A DNA stretch of 64,000 bases from a bacterium (Candidatus Blackallbacteria) CG13_big_fil_rev_8_21_14_2_50_49_14 (GTDB taxonomy: Bacteria > Cyanobacteriota > Sericytochromatia > UBA7694). The position numbers were made by a program, and so were the translations under genes. The stretch's first letter is position 1; every line of letters starts with the position of its first letter. Shown here piece after piece: positions 53,518 through 62,237 of the stretch. The stretch covers positions 186,001 through 250,000 of the forward strand of contig PFGG01000075.1 in the NCBI GenBank assembly GCA_002783405.1, written 5' to 3'. The notes below the pieces were generated by a model that saw only the letters and a list, made by a program, of their open reading frames with translations, did no database searches and was not told the DNA's origin.

Positions 53518-53558
53518 AATACAGAATAAAAAATCAAATTAAATTTTTATTCTGTATT
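53518..53558. promoter_or_regulatory. 15-base perfect inverted repeat in the cheB leader
   Basis: AATACAGAATAAAAA (53518-53532) and its exact complement (53544-53558) flank an 11-base centre. It lies between the divergent cheB and rhodanese genes and, given the promoter at 53571-53599, inside the cheB 5' leader. It contains TGTATT half-sites like those at H-NOX. Could be an operator or an RNA hairpin. Confidence 0.7.
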
Positions 53559-53570
53559 AGGATACCCCCT

Positions 53571-53610
53571 ATTGTATTTTATGAACTTAATGTTACAATA
53601 AAAATACAAT
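53571..53610. promoter_or_regulatory. overlapping divergent promoters of cheB and rhodanese gene
   Basis: Plus strand: TTGTAT (53572-53577), 16-base spacer, TACAAT (53594-53599). Minus strand: TTGTAA (53598 to 53593), 16-base spacer, TACAAT (53576 to 53571). The two promoters occupy the same bases in opposite directions. ATTGTATTTT (53571-53580) and AAAATACAAT (53601-53610) are a perfect inverted repeat around them. Confidence 0.6.
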
Positions 53611-53708
53611 TTAACAATTTGTTCATCATTAATTCATAAAGTTCACATTCTCCTAGAATTCAAAGCATGAACTTTGTTAAAAATTTAACGTTATCACAGG
53701 TGAATTCC

Positions 53709-54047
53709 ATGATCGAAACTCTCATCCAAGAAATGAATTTGGATCAAGTGTATCAAGCTTTTCAAACCCCTCCTGAAAATACTGTTTTTCTGGATATTCG
53801 ACGCCCAGAAGAGTGGGCAGAGGGCGTTATTCCAGGAGCAGAAACCATTCGTTTGAACAATCTGAATCAAGTGCTTGAAAAGCTGGACAAATCCAAAACC
53901 TATATCGTGATTTGCCGCAGCGGTTTTCGCAGCGAGATTGCCTGCCAGGAAATGGCTGAAGCAGGCTTTAAAAATCTCTTTAATTTTGCCGATGGTATGC
54001 TGGCCTGGTACGAAAAAGGCTACCCAACCGCCCAAGTCAACACTTAG
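53709..54047 (+). CDS. single-domain rhodanese
   Basis: 112 residues from the ATG at 53709 (AGGTG upstream); an ATG at 53667 would add 14 residues. Rhodanese landmarks: VFLDIRRPEEWAEGVIPGA and the active-site loop VICRSGFRS with catalytic Cys near residue 74. Such single-domain proteins carry persulfide sulfur for thiolation, or handle sulfane sulfur and NO-related stress. It is the only plus-strand gene within the chemotaxis region, and its end lies 3 bases from the convergent REC-PATAN gene. Confidence 0.9.
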   Translation: MIETLIQEMNLDQVYQAFQTPPENTVFLDIRRPEEWAEGVIPGAETIRLNNLNQVLEKLDKSKTYIVICRSGFRSEIACQEMAEAGFKNLFNFADGMLAWYEKGYPTAQVNT

Positions 54048-54050
54048 CAC

Positions 54051-55517
54051 TTATTTGGAAGATGGCGCTTGTATCTTATCTGAGCGAATGGTGATGACTT
54101 CGCCATTCTGCAAGAGAAGATCCCGCGCCATCTGATAAGGATTATTCTCGTCGACAAACCGGCTGAGGTGCATCATCAAGCGGTTAAAGGGTATATTCAA
54201 ACTCTTGGTAACAGGCTCCCAATAAGCTTCCTGACGGAATACACCATAGTTGACCTGCAGAATTTTTTTGAGCGCGTCACGGCCAATATAATCGCCAAAG
54301 GTGGCATGTAAAACTTCACCATCCGAAATAAAGATTTGCCCGGCCTGCCCTGAAAAATAATCCGTTACCTCAAGCAAACGAGGATGGCGGAAGTAAGAAA
54401 AAATTTGCAAAACGCCAAACAAGGCCAAATCTAATAATTCACCACTGAAATGCTGAGCAAGATAAGTCTGTTCAATCAATTCAGCCAATTCCTGGTATTG
54501 TTCACGCAGAAAAAAGCGCACCACATTTGGATGTTTCAGGGTTTGAGACAGTGAAGCCTGAAGATGTGCACCAATCAAGATCACCCGTGTATCCAAATAA
54601 TTTCCGTCAATAAAATCAAGCACTTTTTTCGCTTTGAGAGATTCCATATCCGAATCCAAAATCAGAAGTTCCGGGTTTTTCATAAGCTGTTCCTGAACAG
54701 ACTCAAAAGTCGTTACCCAATTCGTTACCAAAACGGATTCCTGATGAAAACGAAACAGTTCCCCTAAGAAGACAGGCAAATACTTATCTTCAGACACAAT
54801 CAGACAGGAAGTAGGGGGCAATTGGGCTTGGGCAGGACCACTTTTTTCATCCAGAATCAAAGCAGAATTGGCCATCAACTGATCCAGCGAAGACGTGATC
54901 ACTTCATCATCGGTCTCCATAACCTGAAGCTCAGAAAAAAGCCCGCGTTTCATTTTCATGATTTCATAAAAGGCTTTTTCACCTGTCAACTCGCCATACA
55001 TGGCATGCTGTACCTTGCCTTGGCCAAAATAAATCAAACCCTCTTGATGGGTTTGAGGAGAGGTCAGATAAAGATGGTAATCACGCCCTGAAAATGAAAC
55101 CAGTTTCACCAATTCAAAGATACTGACCTGATTGAACTGATAAGTCAATCCGCGTTTAAACTTACACATGGATTGTAATTTGGTCCGAAACTGAAGCAAA
55201 TTCAACTTCTTTTTTAATAAATAACTGGCTTTGCGGGTACGGATCAGCTCAATCAAATCCTCGTCTTCATCATCACAGATCATGACTGGATGAATATTGG
55301 GATGGTGCTGCCCCATCCAATCGAGCAGGTCAAGACCAGAGCTTGATTGGAGCTTCAACTCAATCACCACGGCATCAATTGGCATTTTTTCAAAAAAGAA
55401 CAAGGCTTTTTCTGCCGATTCCGCAGTATAGACGGTATATTCCTCATAGGGCAGATACCGGGCCAACATTTCCCGAATACTATAGGACGGTGAGACGACC
55501 AGCAAAGAGATACTCAT
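54051..55517 (-). CDS. double REC-PATAN (DUF4388) response regulator
   Basis: 488 residues in order REC-PATAN-REC-PATAN. The first receiver (1-118) has Glu where the phosphoacceptor Asp belongs (VVIELKL) and lacks the acidic pair at strand one (VVSPSYS), so it is probably not phosphorylated. The first PATAN spans about 125-225 (FELVKLVSFSGRDYHLYLT, GEKAFYEIMKMKRG). The second receiver (about 240-345) keeps SED and the Asp in LLILDSDM. The second PATAN (about 355-470) has GRDALKKILQVNYG. In cyanobacteria PATAN regulators such as PixG and PilG act on type IV pilus motors, so this is the best candidate for the motility output. Last gene of the main che operon. Confidence 0.85.
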   Translation of the reverse strand: MSISLLVVSPSYSIREMLARYLPYEEYTVYTAESAEKALFFFEKMPIDAVVIELKLQSSSGLDLLDWMGQHHPNIHPVMICDDEDEDLIELIRTRKASYLLKKKLNLLQFRTKLQSMCKFKRGLTYQFNQVSIFELVKLVSFSGRDYHLYLTSPQTHQEGLIYFGQGKVQHAMYGELTGEKAFYEIMKMKRGLFSELQVMETDDEVITSSLDQLMANSALILDEKSGPAQAQLPPTSCLIVSEDKYLPVFLGELFRFHQESVLVTNWVTTFESVQEQLMKNPELLILDSDMESLKAKKVLDFIDGNYLDTRVILIGAHLQASLSQTLKHPNVVRFFLREQYQELAELIEQTYLAQHFSGELLDLALFGVLQIFSYFRHPRLLEVTDYFSGQAGQIFISDGEVLHATFGDYIGRDALKKILQVNYGVFRQEAYWEPVTKSLNIPFNRLMMHLSRFVDENNPYQMARDLLLQNGEVITIRSDKIQAPSSK

Positions 55518-55526
55518 AATCGACTA

Positions 55527-56015
55527 TCAATGCCTGTCCAGAACCAGCGCGATAAAAAATAAACCTTTGTCGGTATCAATCGGCACGCCAATATGTTCTT
55601 TGTTTTTTCCATGAAAGACCTGCTTATCTTTCCCTGAAATCATGATCGGAATACTTACATCAAAAATATCATGGTCATCGGTCGACATGCGGTTTTTCAA
55701 ACCACCGGCAATCATATTGATAATCTCGCCCACCGACTCATAAACCTCGGCACACATCTCTGAATATTGATCTTCCATCAACCATCCGGCCATATCCAAG
55801 GCCATTTGAGTAGACAAATACAGAGAGATAGTTCCATTATACTCCCCTGTCAAGCCAATCGAGGCAATCATATCATCGCCAAACTCAAGTGTTTTTAGGT
55901 CAAAGGGAAGTGGTCTCTGCTGCATTTTTTCCGTCATGCTCAAAGGCAACATCATTTCAAAAATTTCAGCACAGGACTGAATAATCGCATCAGTAAACTG
56001 TTCTTGTTTGCTCAT
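55527..56015 (-). CDS. cheX: CheX-type CheY phosphatase
   Basis: 162 residues, one CheC/CheX-fold domain. The phosphatase motif (ESVGEIINMIAGGLKNR, with the Glu and Asn that bind CheY-P) is near 92-108. CheX removes phosphate from CheY-P and is used where CheZ is missing. It lies between cheY and the REC-PATAN gene in the che operon, with close spacing on both sides. Confidence 0.9.
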   Translation of the reverse strand: MSKQEQFTDAIIQSCAEIFEMMLPLSMTEKMQQRPLPFDLKTLEFGDDMIASIGLTGEYNGTISLYLSTQMALDMAGWLMEDQYSEMCAEVYESVGEIINMIAGGLKNRMSTDDHDIFDVSIPIMISGKDKQVFHGKNKEHIGVPIDTDKGLFFIALVLDRH

Positions 56016-56020
56016 TTTAC

Positions 56021-56416
56021 TTACTCCAGAACATTATTCAGAGCTTCGACCAATTGTGCAGCAGAAAAAGGCTTAACAATATATTCATTCACGCCAGCAT
56101 CTTTCGCCAAATTCACTTTTTGAGCAGTTCCCTCAGTTGTAATCATAATGATCGGAACCAGTTGGTCACCTGTACGCCCCCAGGCCTGCTCACGAGAACG
56201 AATCTCACGCACAAAATCCAGTCCATTGATTCCTGGCATATTCCAGTCACTCATAACCACACCCATGGAGTCATCAAATAACTCCAAACCATTTTCACCA
56301 CTGGTGGCTTCAATAATAGTCGCATCTTCATAGGGACTTCCTGTCAAATGGCGTTTGATCATTTTTCTGGCGACCACCGCATCATCTACAACTAAAATTT
56401 TTAAAGACATAGACAC
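56021..56416 (-). CDS. cheY: CheY-type response regulator
   Basis: 131 residues, a single receiver. It shows LVVDDAVVARKMI with the acidic pair, phosphoacceptor Asp in GVVMSDWNMPGI, the Thr of MITTE and the Lys of YIVKPFS. It differs from the second CheY in the operon by a longer helix 3 loop with REIRSREQAWGRTGD. CheA would phosphorylate it; CheX just downstream would dephosphorylate it. The decayed gene at 46.6 kb is a relative of this copy. Confidence 0.93.
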   Translation of the reverse strand: MSMSLKILVVDDAVVARKMIKRHLTGSPYEDATIIEATSGENGLELFDDSMGVVMSDWNMPGINGLDFVREIRSREQAWGRTGDQLVPIIMITTEGTAQKVNLAKDAGVNEYIVKPFSAAQLVEALNNVLE

Positions 56417-56461
56417 TCCTCATTCTTTACTCAATAATCATGATTTACTCTTTTAATTCAC

Positions 56462-57289
56462 TCAAGTCGCAAGCCGATAACAATTCACATTCAGAGAGGT
56501 TTCTACCCGCTCAAAAGCAGAATCTATCAGCAATGTAGTTTCTGCACTACCTAGAATCAAATAACCATCAGGTTTTAATACTTTGCGAACATTTTCAAGA
56601 ATTTTCTTTTTAACATCTAAATCGAAATAAATCAGTACATTTCTTAAAAAGATAATATCCATTTTTGGTAAAAATGGCCACGTCTGAATCAAATTCAATT
56701 CCTGAAACTTTACCATATTTTTGATTTCAGGTTTAAGCTGCCAGCGCGTATCTTTTTGCTCAAAATAGCGAATCAAAAGTTGAATTGGCAAACCACGGTT
56801 TACTTCAAATTGATTATAAACAGCTTCACGCGCATATTCTAAACATGTAAAAGAGATATCAGAGGCCAGAATCTGAAGATTCCACTGATTGACGAGTTGA
56901 GGAAAATGTTGATGAATCAACATGGCAATACTATAGGGCTCTTGCCCGGTTGAAGAAGCAGCCGACCAAATATTGAGTTCACGTGACGAAGCTCGGTTTT
57001 GAAGAAGTTCTGGCAATAAGTGTTTCTGTAATAATTCAAAGGGTTTGTGATCTCTAAAAAACAGGGTTTCGTTGGTCGTCATCGCATCCACGACCTTTTT
57101 TACAAGGTCGGGTTCTGACCGTTTTGAGAGGTGTCCAATCAAAGAGTGAATCGAAGAAAAACCTTCATTATCCGCCAAGATACCCAATCTTAAATCGACC
57201 AGATACTCTTTGCCATTTTCCAGCACAATAGCGCACTCGTTTTTAAGCAAATGTCGGATATAGTCAAACTCTGACGAGCTTAGGGTCAT
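56462..57289 (-). CDS. cheR: CheR chemoreceptor methyltransferase
   Basis: 275 residues. The N-terminal helical domain is followed by the SAM domain with IWSAASSTGQEPYSIAML (SAM-binding) near 113-130, an ILASDISFTCLEYARE segment and MDIIFLRNVLIYF near 212. CheR adds methyl groups from SAM to glutamates of MCPs, opposing CheB. The start overlaps the stop of the upstream cheY (ATGA). Confidence 0.95.
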   Translation of the reverse strand: MTLSSSEFDYIRHLLKNECAIVLENGKEYLVDLRLGILADNEGFSSIHSLIGHLSKRSEPDLVKKVVDAMTTNETLFFRDHKPFELLQKHLLPELLQNRASSRELNIWSAASSTGQEPYSIAMLIHQHFPQLVNQWNLQILASDISFTCLEYAREAVYNQFEVNRGLPIQLLIRYFEQKDTRWQLKPEIKNMVKFQELNLIQTWPFLPKMDIIFLRNVLIYFDLDVKKKILENVRKVLKPDGYLILGSAETTLLIDSAFERVETSLNVNCYRLAT

Positions 57290-57663
57290 GAATGAGCCTC
57301 TACTCCCATAATCTGAAGCTTATCGGCCAGCATATCCTTGGTAAAGGGCTTCATCATGTATTCATCAGCCCCTGCTGTCAATGCCTCAATGATCTTTTCC
57401 ATACCCGTTTCAGTCGTCATCATCAAAACTTTTGTCTCGCCAAACTCAGGCCGGGCACGCAGTTCACGAATAAATTCGACCCCTGTCATATAGGGCATAT
57501 TCCAATCCACGACCACCAATTCCAGAGCATCCAGTTCTTCAATCAACTCAAGCGCTTCCACACCATGTTCCGCCGCATGAATTTCGCCAAAACCCAAATC
57601 CTGCAGAAAAGCTTTGGTCATCATGCGTGCTGTCACAGCATCATCAACGATCATTACCGCCAT
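57286..57663 (-). CDS. cheY: CheY-type response regulator, second copy
   Basis: 125 residues. VMIVDDAVTARMM supplies the acidic pair, the phosphoacceptor Asp is in LVVVDWNMPYMTG, and the switch Thr and Lys are in MMTTETG and YMMKPFT. It starts 15 bases after the PAS-MCP gene and overlaps cheR by 4 bases. Having two CheY plus a PATAN regulator suggests that one is a phosphate sink or that they serve different pilus components. Confidence 0.93.
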   Translation of the reverse strand: MAVMIVDDAVTARMMTKAFLQDLGFGEIHAAEHGVEALELIEELDALELVVVDWNMPYMTGVEFIRELRARPEFGETKVLMMTTETGMEKIIEALTAGADEYMMKPFTKDMLADKLQIMGVEAHS

Positions 57664-57678
57664 GAAGTTTTTCCTTTT

Positions 57679-58872
57679 TTAAAACTTAAATTTCTGGACC
57701 AATTCCTGCAAGGATACAGCCATGCGCCGCAAGGCCGAGGCTGCGCGCTGGGCTTCACCCGCTCCTGCAGACGTACTGCGTGCAGCCTCAGCCACACCAG
57801 CAATATTTCGGGCAATTTCATGGCTGCCTTTGGCTGCTTCAGTCACATTGCGGCTGATTTCGCTGGTCGTGGCCGCCTGTTCCTCAACCGCACTTGCAAT
57901 TGTGTTTTGAATATCATTAACTGTATTGATAATGGTTTGAATATCGGCTATCGCTTTGACCGCCCCCACAGTATCTGTTTGAATGGCCTCAATCTTGCCG
58001 CTGATATCTTCAGTCGCAGTCGCTGTTTCTTTGGCCAATTCTTTGACCTCATTGGCTACTACCGCAAAGCCTTTACCTGCTTCACCTGCCCGCGCGGCTT
58101 CAATTGTGGCATTCAGCGCCAGCAATTTGGTTTGCTGCGCAATCGAGGTAATCACGCGAATCACTTTGCCAATTTCAGCACTGCTATCGCCCAAGCGGCT
58201 GATCAGCTGATTGGTTTCTGCAGCCATCTTCACGGCATTGGCCGCAACTTTTGCAGCTTCATGGGCATTCAGCGCAATTTCTTTAATGCTGAAGGTCATT
58301 TCTTCAGCACCCGTGGTCACCACTTCAATATTGCGATTGACCTGCTCTGCTGCAGCTGAAACCACATTGGATTGACTTGAGGTTTCCTCAGCATTGCTGC
58401 TCATGTGTTGACTGACCGAAGTAAGTTCCTCTGAGGCATCGGAGAGATGGCGCGCATTTTTGGCCACAGTACGTAAAACCGACTTTTGTTCACTGACGTC
58501 CATGGCGAATTGGATCACCTTTAAGGGTTTCCCCTGCGCGTCCAAAAGCGGATTATAAGAAGCCTGAAGCCAAACTTCTGTTCCATTTTTGTTTAAGTGC
58601 TTAAATTCCCCGGCCTGAAACTCACCGCGATTCAATGCGTGCCAGAAATGGGAGTATTCCTCGGCAGACTTCTCTTGTTCATTCAGAAACAAATTGTGAT
58701 GCTGGCCTTGAACCTCACTCAATTCATAACCCATTAAATTTAAAAACATCGGGTTGGCTGCAATCAAAGTACCATCCATTTCAAATTCTGCAATTGCTTG
58801 TGATTTTCCGATTGCATCGAGAATCGATTGCAAATAGGCAACTTTATCCTGTAAGGCAATTACTTCTGTCAT
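57679..58872 (-). CDS. soluble PAS-domain chemoreceptor
   Basis: About 397 residues from the ATG at 58872; a TTG at 58884 is the alternative. No transmembrane helix. A single PAS/PAC domain covers about 15-135 ([40 protein letters not shown]), then the MCP signalling helices to the end with [20 protein letters not shown]. Aer-like PAS receptors sense redox or internal ligands; no heme or flavin residue is evident. Encoded between cheW and cheY, so it is likely the operon's own receptor. Confidence 0.9.
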   Translation of the reverse strand: MTEVIALQDKVAYLQSILDAIGKSQAIAEFEMDGTLIAANPMFLNLMGYELSEVQGQHHNLFLNEQEKSAEEYSHFWHALNRGEFQAGEFKHLNKNGTEVWLQASYNPLLDAQGKPLKVIQFAMDVSEQKSVLRTVAKNARHLSDASEELTSVSQHMSSNAEETSSQSNVVSAAAEQVNRNIEVVTTGAEEMTFSIKEIALNAHEAAKVAANAVKMAAETNQLISRLGDSSAEIGKVIRVITSIAQQTKLLALNATIEAARAGEAGKGFAVVANEVKELAKETATATEDISGKIEAIQTDTVGAVKAIADIQTIINTVNDIQNTIASAVEEQAATTSEISRNVTEAAKGSHEIARNIAGVAEAARSTSAGAGEAQRAASALRRMAVSLQELVQKFKF

Positions 58873-58961
58873 GCTTCTACTCAAACTCCCTCATTGTTCG
58901 CTCATAATCACAGTTCAAAATAATATTTCCGTTTTTCGCTCTTGAAAGGCTTGGCTGGTAT

Positions 58962-59408
58962 TTACTTTCCAGCCAGCGAGAACGAATCCAATTCCACTGT
59001 TTTTTCTGTATTCAAAATCAATAGCAAATGATCTTCCAATTTATAGACGCCGCTCACCAAACTTTTCAAACCCGCCTGCAAATGATGAGGGGGGGCTTCA
59101 AACAAATCATCTTCAATTTCAAGCACATCACCAATTTCATCTACCAATAAACTGACGGGCGCATCGCTGGTATGTATAATCACGTTCATAAAGGATTGCC
59201 CTATTTCACGTTCTACTAAACCCAGGCGTCGACGCAAATCAATTGCGGTGACAATTTGACCCCGCAGATTGATCAACCCTCTTACCACATTATTTGCCAA
59301 AGGCACACGTGTCATTTCTTGAAAACGAATGACCTCCTGTACTTTCAATACATCTACACCAAAAAATAATCCATCCAGAAAAAATGTACAAAATTGCCGA
59401 CTGTTCAT
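58962..59408 (-). CDS. cheW: CheW coupling protein
   Basis: 148 residues, one CheW (SH3-like double barrel) domain. Typical elements are FGVDVLKVQEVIRF, VRGLINLRGQIVTAIDLRRRLGL and VSLLVDEIGDVLEI. It joins receptors to the kinase CheA in arrays at the cell pole or membrane. The gene follows cheA by 5 bases. Confidence 0.95.
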   Translation of the reverse strand: MNSRQFCTFFLDGLFFGVDVLKVQEVIRFQEMTRVPLANNVVRGLINLRGQIVTAIDLRRRLGLVEREIGQSFMNVIIHTSDAPVSLLVDEIGDVLEIEDDLFEAPPHHLQAGLKSLVSGVYKLEDHLLLILNTEKTVELDSFSLAGK

Positions 59409-59413
59409 CTTGT

Positions 59414-61891
59414 TTACCTCAGACTAACAAGTTGCGCTGAGGAAGTATGCTCCTCAAAGAATGCAGGCATTTGTTTCAAAATAATACTGCGGAAATCCAG
59501 GATTTCTGTAACAGAGTCCTGTAAGATAATCGAGCCCAGTACCCCTTCGCGTCGGATACTTTGTTGAATTTCTAAATCGTCATCTGTTTCGATAATATCT
59601 AAAATATGTTCAACCACCAAACCGGCCTGCCGACCATTGGAAGTGCAAACCACCACGTGCAAGGGTTCATCATCCACAAAAGTTTCTGGCAAATCAACGC
59701 GTTGACTGCGTGGCAAAACTTCAGAAAGGTAAATCAGGGGCAGGATTTGTTTGCGGTATTGAATGACTTTCAAATCCCCTGAATACTCCACCTTTTTCCG
59801 ATCAAATTCTTCAAGTCGGGCCACATGAGAAAGCGGCAGAACCATCTTCCGTCGATCCACGGCTTGAAACAGAAGCAGGCTCTGACGTTTACCAGTTCCT
59901 TTGTTCTGCTCATCTAAAGCTTCCTTCATGCGGCGTTGCTGGGCCTCAGAGATCACCTTAACACGCTGAGCAAAACCCATTACATCAATAATCAGAGCGA
60001 CTTTTCCATCTCCCAGAATCGTTGCCCCCGCATAAACGCTGATCGATTTCAGTTGCTTACCCAATGCCTTGACCACAATCTCTTCAGTATCGTTGATTTC
60101 ATCGACAATCAAACCAAAATGCTGCTCGTCGGCCTGCAAAACCACAATATTGAGATGAAAATTTTCATCAGCATGGGCCAAGCGCTCCAGTAATTCATTA
60201 AAGGAACCGCCCAAACCCAATTCCTGATTGAGATAAACAAGCGGTAAAAGCTGTCCCCGCAAACGGTAAACGGGAGAATTATAAATCATTTCAACGCCTT
60301 TGGTAGCTTCTTCGCCCTCCAAACTGACCAATTCAATCAAATTCATCTGGGGAATGGCAAAACGCTCACCTTGGCAGCTCACCATCAAGGCTGGAATAAT
60401 CGCCAGAGTCAGCGGAATCTTAATTTTGAAGGTACTGCCTTTGCCTACCTCACTGAACAGATCCACCATACCGCCAACTTCTTCGATATTGTTTTTAACC
60501 ACATCCATGCCCACGCCTCGGCCAGAAACATGGGTCACTTTTTCAGCGGTCGAAAAACCGGGTAAAAAAATCAGATTAAGCAAAGCACGTTCACTGATTT
60601 GGGCTGCCTCACTGGCTGTAATCAAGCCTTTTTCCAAGGCGCGTTCCCGGATTTTTTCCGGGTCTAGCCCTCGCCCATCGTCGCTGATGCTGATAATCAC
60701 TTGCCCACCTTCGTGATAGGCTTTTAAAAGCAGTTTACCTGTTGCAGGCTTTCCTGCGGCCAAGCGTTGTTCTGGGGTTTCAAGGCCATGATCAATGGCG
60801 TTTCTGACAATATGGGTCAGGGGATCTTTAATCGCTTCGATCAAGGTACGATCCAGTTCTGTTTCTTTGCCTTCCATTTCAAGCATGACCTGCTTACCAC
60901 AATCCAAGGCCAGATCGCGCACCAGACGCGGATATTTATTCCATATGGTGCCAATCATCTGCATTCGGGTTTTCATGACCCCCTCCTGCAATTCAGTGGT
61001 AATCAGATTTAAACGCTGAGAGGTCGCATTAAAAGCATTGTCTTCTTTGTGAGAACTGAACTGAAGCATTTGATTGCGGGCCAAAACCAATTCGCCCACC
61101 AAGTTCATCAATTTATCGAGCAGGCGCACATCAACACGGATACTTTCCATCGCCAGATTCTGGGTTTTGGCTTCAGCCAAAGGCATTTCCTTGGGTTCGG
61201 CTTTCGGGGGTGTAGAAGTTTTTTTTACTGGCTCAGAAACCTGTTCCAGAGTGTCTTTAGAGGCCTTTAAGGTTTCAATTTTGGGGGTCGGAGACTCTAA
61301 AACCTCAGTCAGCAGCTTGAGCGTTAAGGCCTCGGTTTCTGAATCTGTTTGTTGCGGAGGCTCAATTGCATCTATCTCTTCAGTTTCAGCAGATGATTCT
61401 GTAGTGATCTGAACAATGGCTTCTTTTGTCGCTGATTTTTTCTTGGCCTTGGCAGCCATTTTTTTAGGTTCCGGCACAGGAACAGGTTCATCTCCAGGAG
61501 GCATTGCAGGAGTCTGTAAACGTTTTAATTTCTGAATCAGAAGAGAATAATCCTTGTCCCCTTCCTGCTCTGTTTCACCAATCACGTTCAAGATCTCTCG
61601 AATGGCATCAAACATTTCCAAGAGAGTACTGACAATTTCAGTGGTCAGGGGAATTTTTTCTTCACGCAAGGCAACCAGCAAATCTTCACCGTCATGTACA
61701 ACCGATTCCAATTTGGCCAAACCCAACCAACCACAACTGCCCTTAATCGTATGAACCGTACGAAATATTTTGGCTAAACTCTGTTGAACCAAAGAACTCC
61801 GAGGATCTTTTTCAAGCAAAACAAGCTCATTGTCTAATTTCTCAAGATTTTCATGACATTCACCCAAAAAAGCGGCAAGAACCTCATCCAT
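59414..61891 (-). CDS. cheA: CheA histidine kinase with two CheW domains and no P2
   Basis: 825 residues from the ATG at 61891 (GAGGGAG upstream); an ATG at 61942 adds 17 aromatic residues without RBS. P1/HPt at 1-110 has His47 in FRTVHTIKG. Where P2, the CheY-docking domain, normally lies (about 130-250) there is a Pro/Glu/Lys low-complexity linker. P3 dimerisation (MNLVGELVLARNQM) and P4 ATPase (HIVRNAIDHGLETP, DDGRGLD, VSGRGVGMDVVKNN) follow. The C-terminus carries two CheW-type P5 domains (about 505-640, SCQGERFAIPQMNLIELV; 665-800, MVLPLSHVARLEEFDR). First gene of the che operon. Confidence 0.95.
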   Translation of the reverse strand: MDEVLAAFLGECHENLEKLDNELVLLEKDPRSSLVQQSLAKIFRTVHTIKGSCGWLGLAKLESVVHDGEDLLVALREEKIPLTTEIVSTLLEMFDAIREILNVIGETEQEGDKDYSLLIQKLKRLQTPAMPPGDEPVPVPEPKKMAAKAKKKSATKEAIVQITTESSAETEEIDAIEPPQQTDSETEALTLKLLTEVLESPTPKIETLKASKDTLEQVSEPVKKTSTPPKAEPKEMPLAEAKTQNLAMESIRVDVRLLDKLMNLVGELVLARNQMLQFSSHKEDNAFNATSQRLNLITTELQEGVMKTRMQMIGTIWNKYPRLVRDLALDCGKQVMLEMEGKETELDRTLIEAIKDPLTHIVRNAIDHGLETPEQRLAAGKPATGKLLLKAYHEGGQVIISISDDGRGLDPEKIRERALEKGLITASEAAQISERALLNLIFLPGFSTAEKVTHVSGRGVGMDVVKNNIEEVGGMVDLFSEVGKGSTFKIKIPLTLAIIPALMVSCQGERFAIPQMNLIELVSLEGEEATKGVEMIYNSPVYRLRGQLLPLVYLNQELGLGGSFNELLERLAHADENFHLNIVVLQADEQHFGLIVDEINDTEEIVVKALGKQLKSISVYAGATILGDGKVALIIDVMGFAQRVKVISEAQQRRMKEALDEQNKGTGKRQSLLLFQAVDRRKMVLPLSHVARLEEFDRKKVEYSGDLKVIQYRKQILPLIYLSEVLPRSQRVDLPETFVDDEPLHVVVCTSNGRQAGLVVEHILDIIETDDDLEIQQSIRREGVLGSIILQDSVTEILDFRSIILKQMPAFFEEHTSSAQLVSLR

Positions 61892-61965
61892 AAGTTCGAC
61901 TCTCCCTCTCAAAAACCAAAATTCATAAAATATGAGGAACAAAACAGCCTAAAAAAGTTTTAAGT

Positions 61966-62009
61966 TAACATTTGTGACAATTGTTATTAAAATGACATAT
62001 ATTTGTCAA
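61966..62009 (-). promoter_or_regulatory. che operon promoter with flanking palindromes
   Basis: On the minus strand TTGACA (62009 to 62004), a perfect -35, is 17 bases from TAACAA (61986 to 61981). TGACA (61993-61997) and TGTCA (62004-62008) form an inverted repeat with a 6-base centre overlapping the -35. Downstream, TTGT-G-ACAA (61972-61980) lies inside TAACA...TGTTA (61966-61986). The two palindromes look like operators. Confidence 0.55.
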
Positions 62010-62237
62010 GCCGCTAAAAAAGAACTTAGGTCTTACTTTTACGTCATTATACAGCAGCAGGAAAGGAATCTGCAAAAGGCATAATCAGTCAATTTCAAAG
62101 GTTTTACTTCCTATTCAGCAAGGATTTCTGACGAGAAGCATCAGAAACCATTTATTCAAAAGATCTGCTCAATCAAGCATTCAACACAGAGGCTTTAATT
62201 TTGTCACAGGAATATCAACTCTAGAAGAACAAACGCG
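62010..62237. other. intergenic region upstream of the che operon
   Basis: About 230 bases between the che promoter and the stop of the upstream barrel gene. I see no gene and no strong terminator. Confidence 0.4.

Noticed and set aside
57292-58359. Long 355-codon frame on the plus strand
   Set aside because: It is exactly antisense to cheY and the MCP gene; composition (many His, Phe, Cys, Asn) is typical of reading the complement of MCP coding DNA. No RBS and no family.
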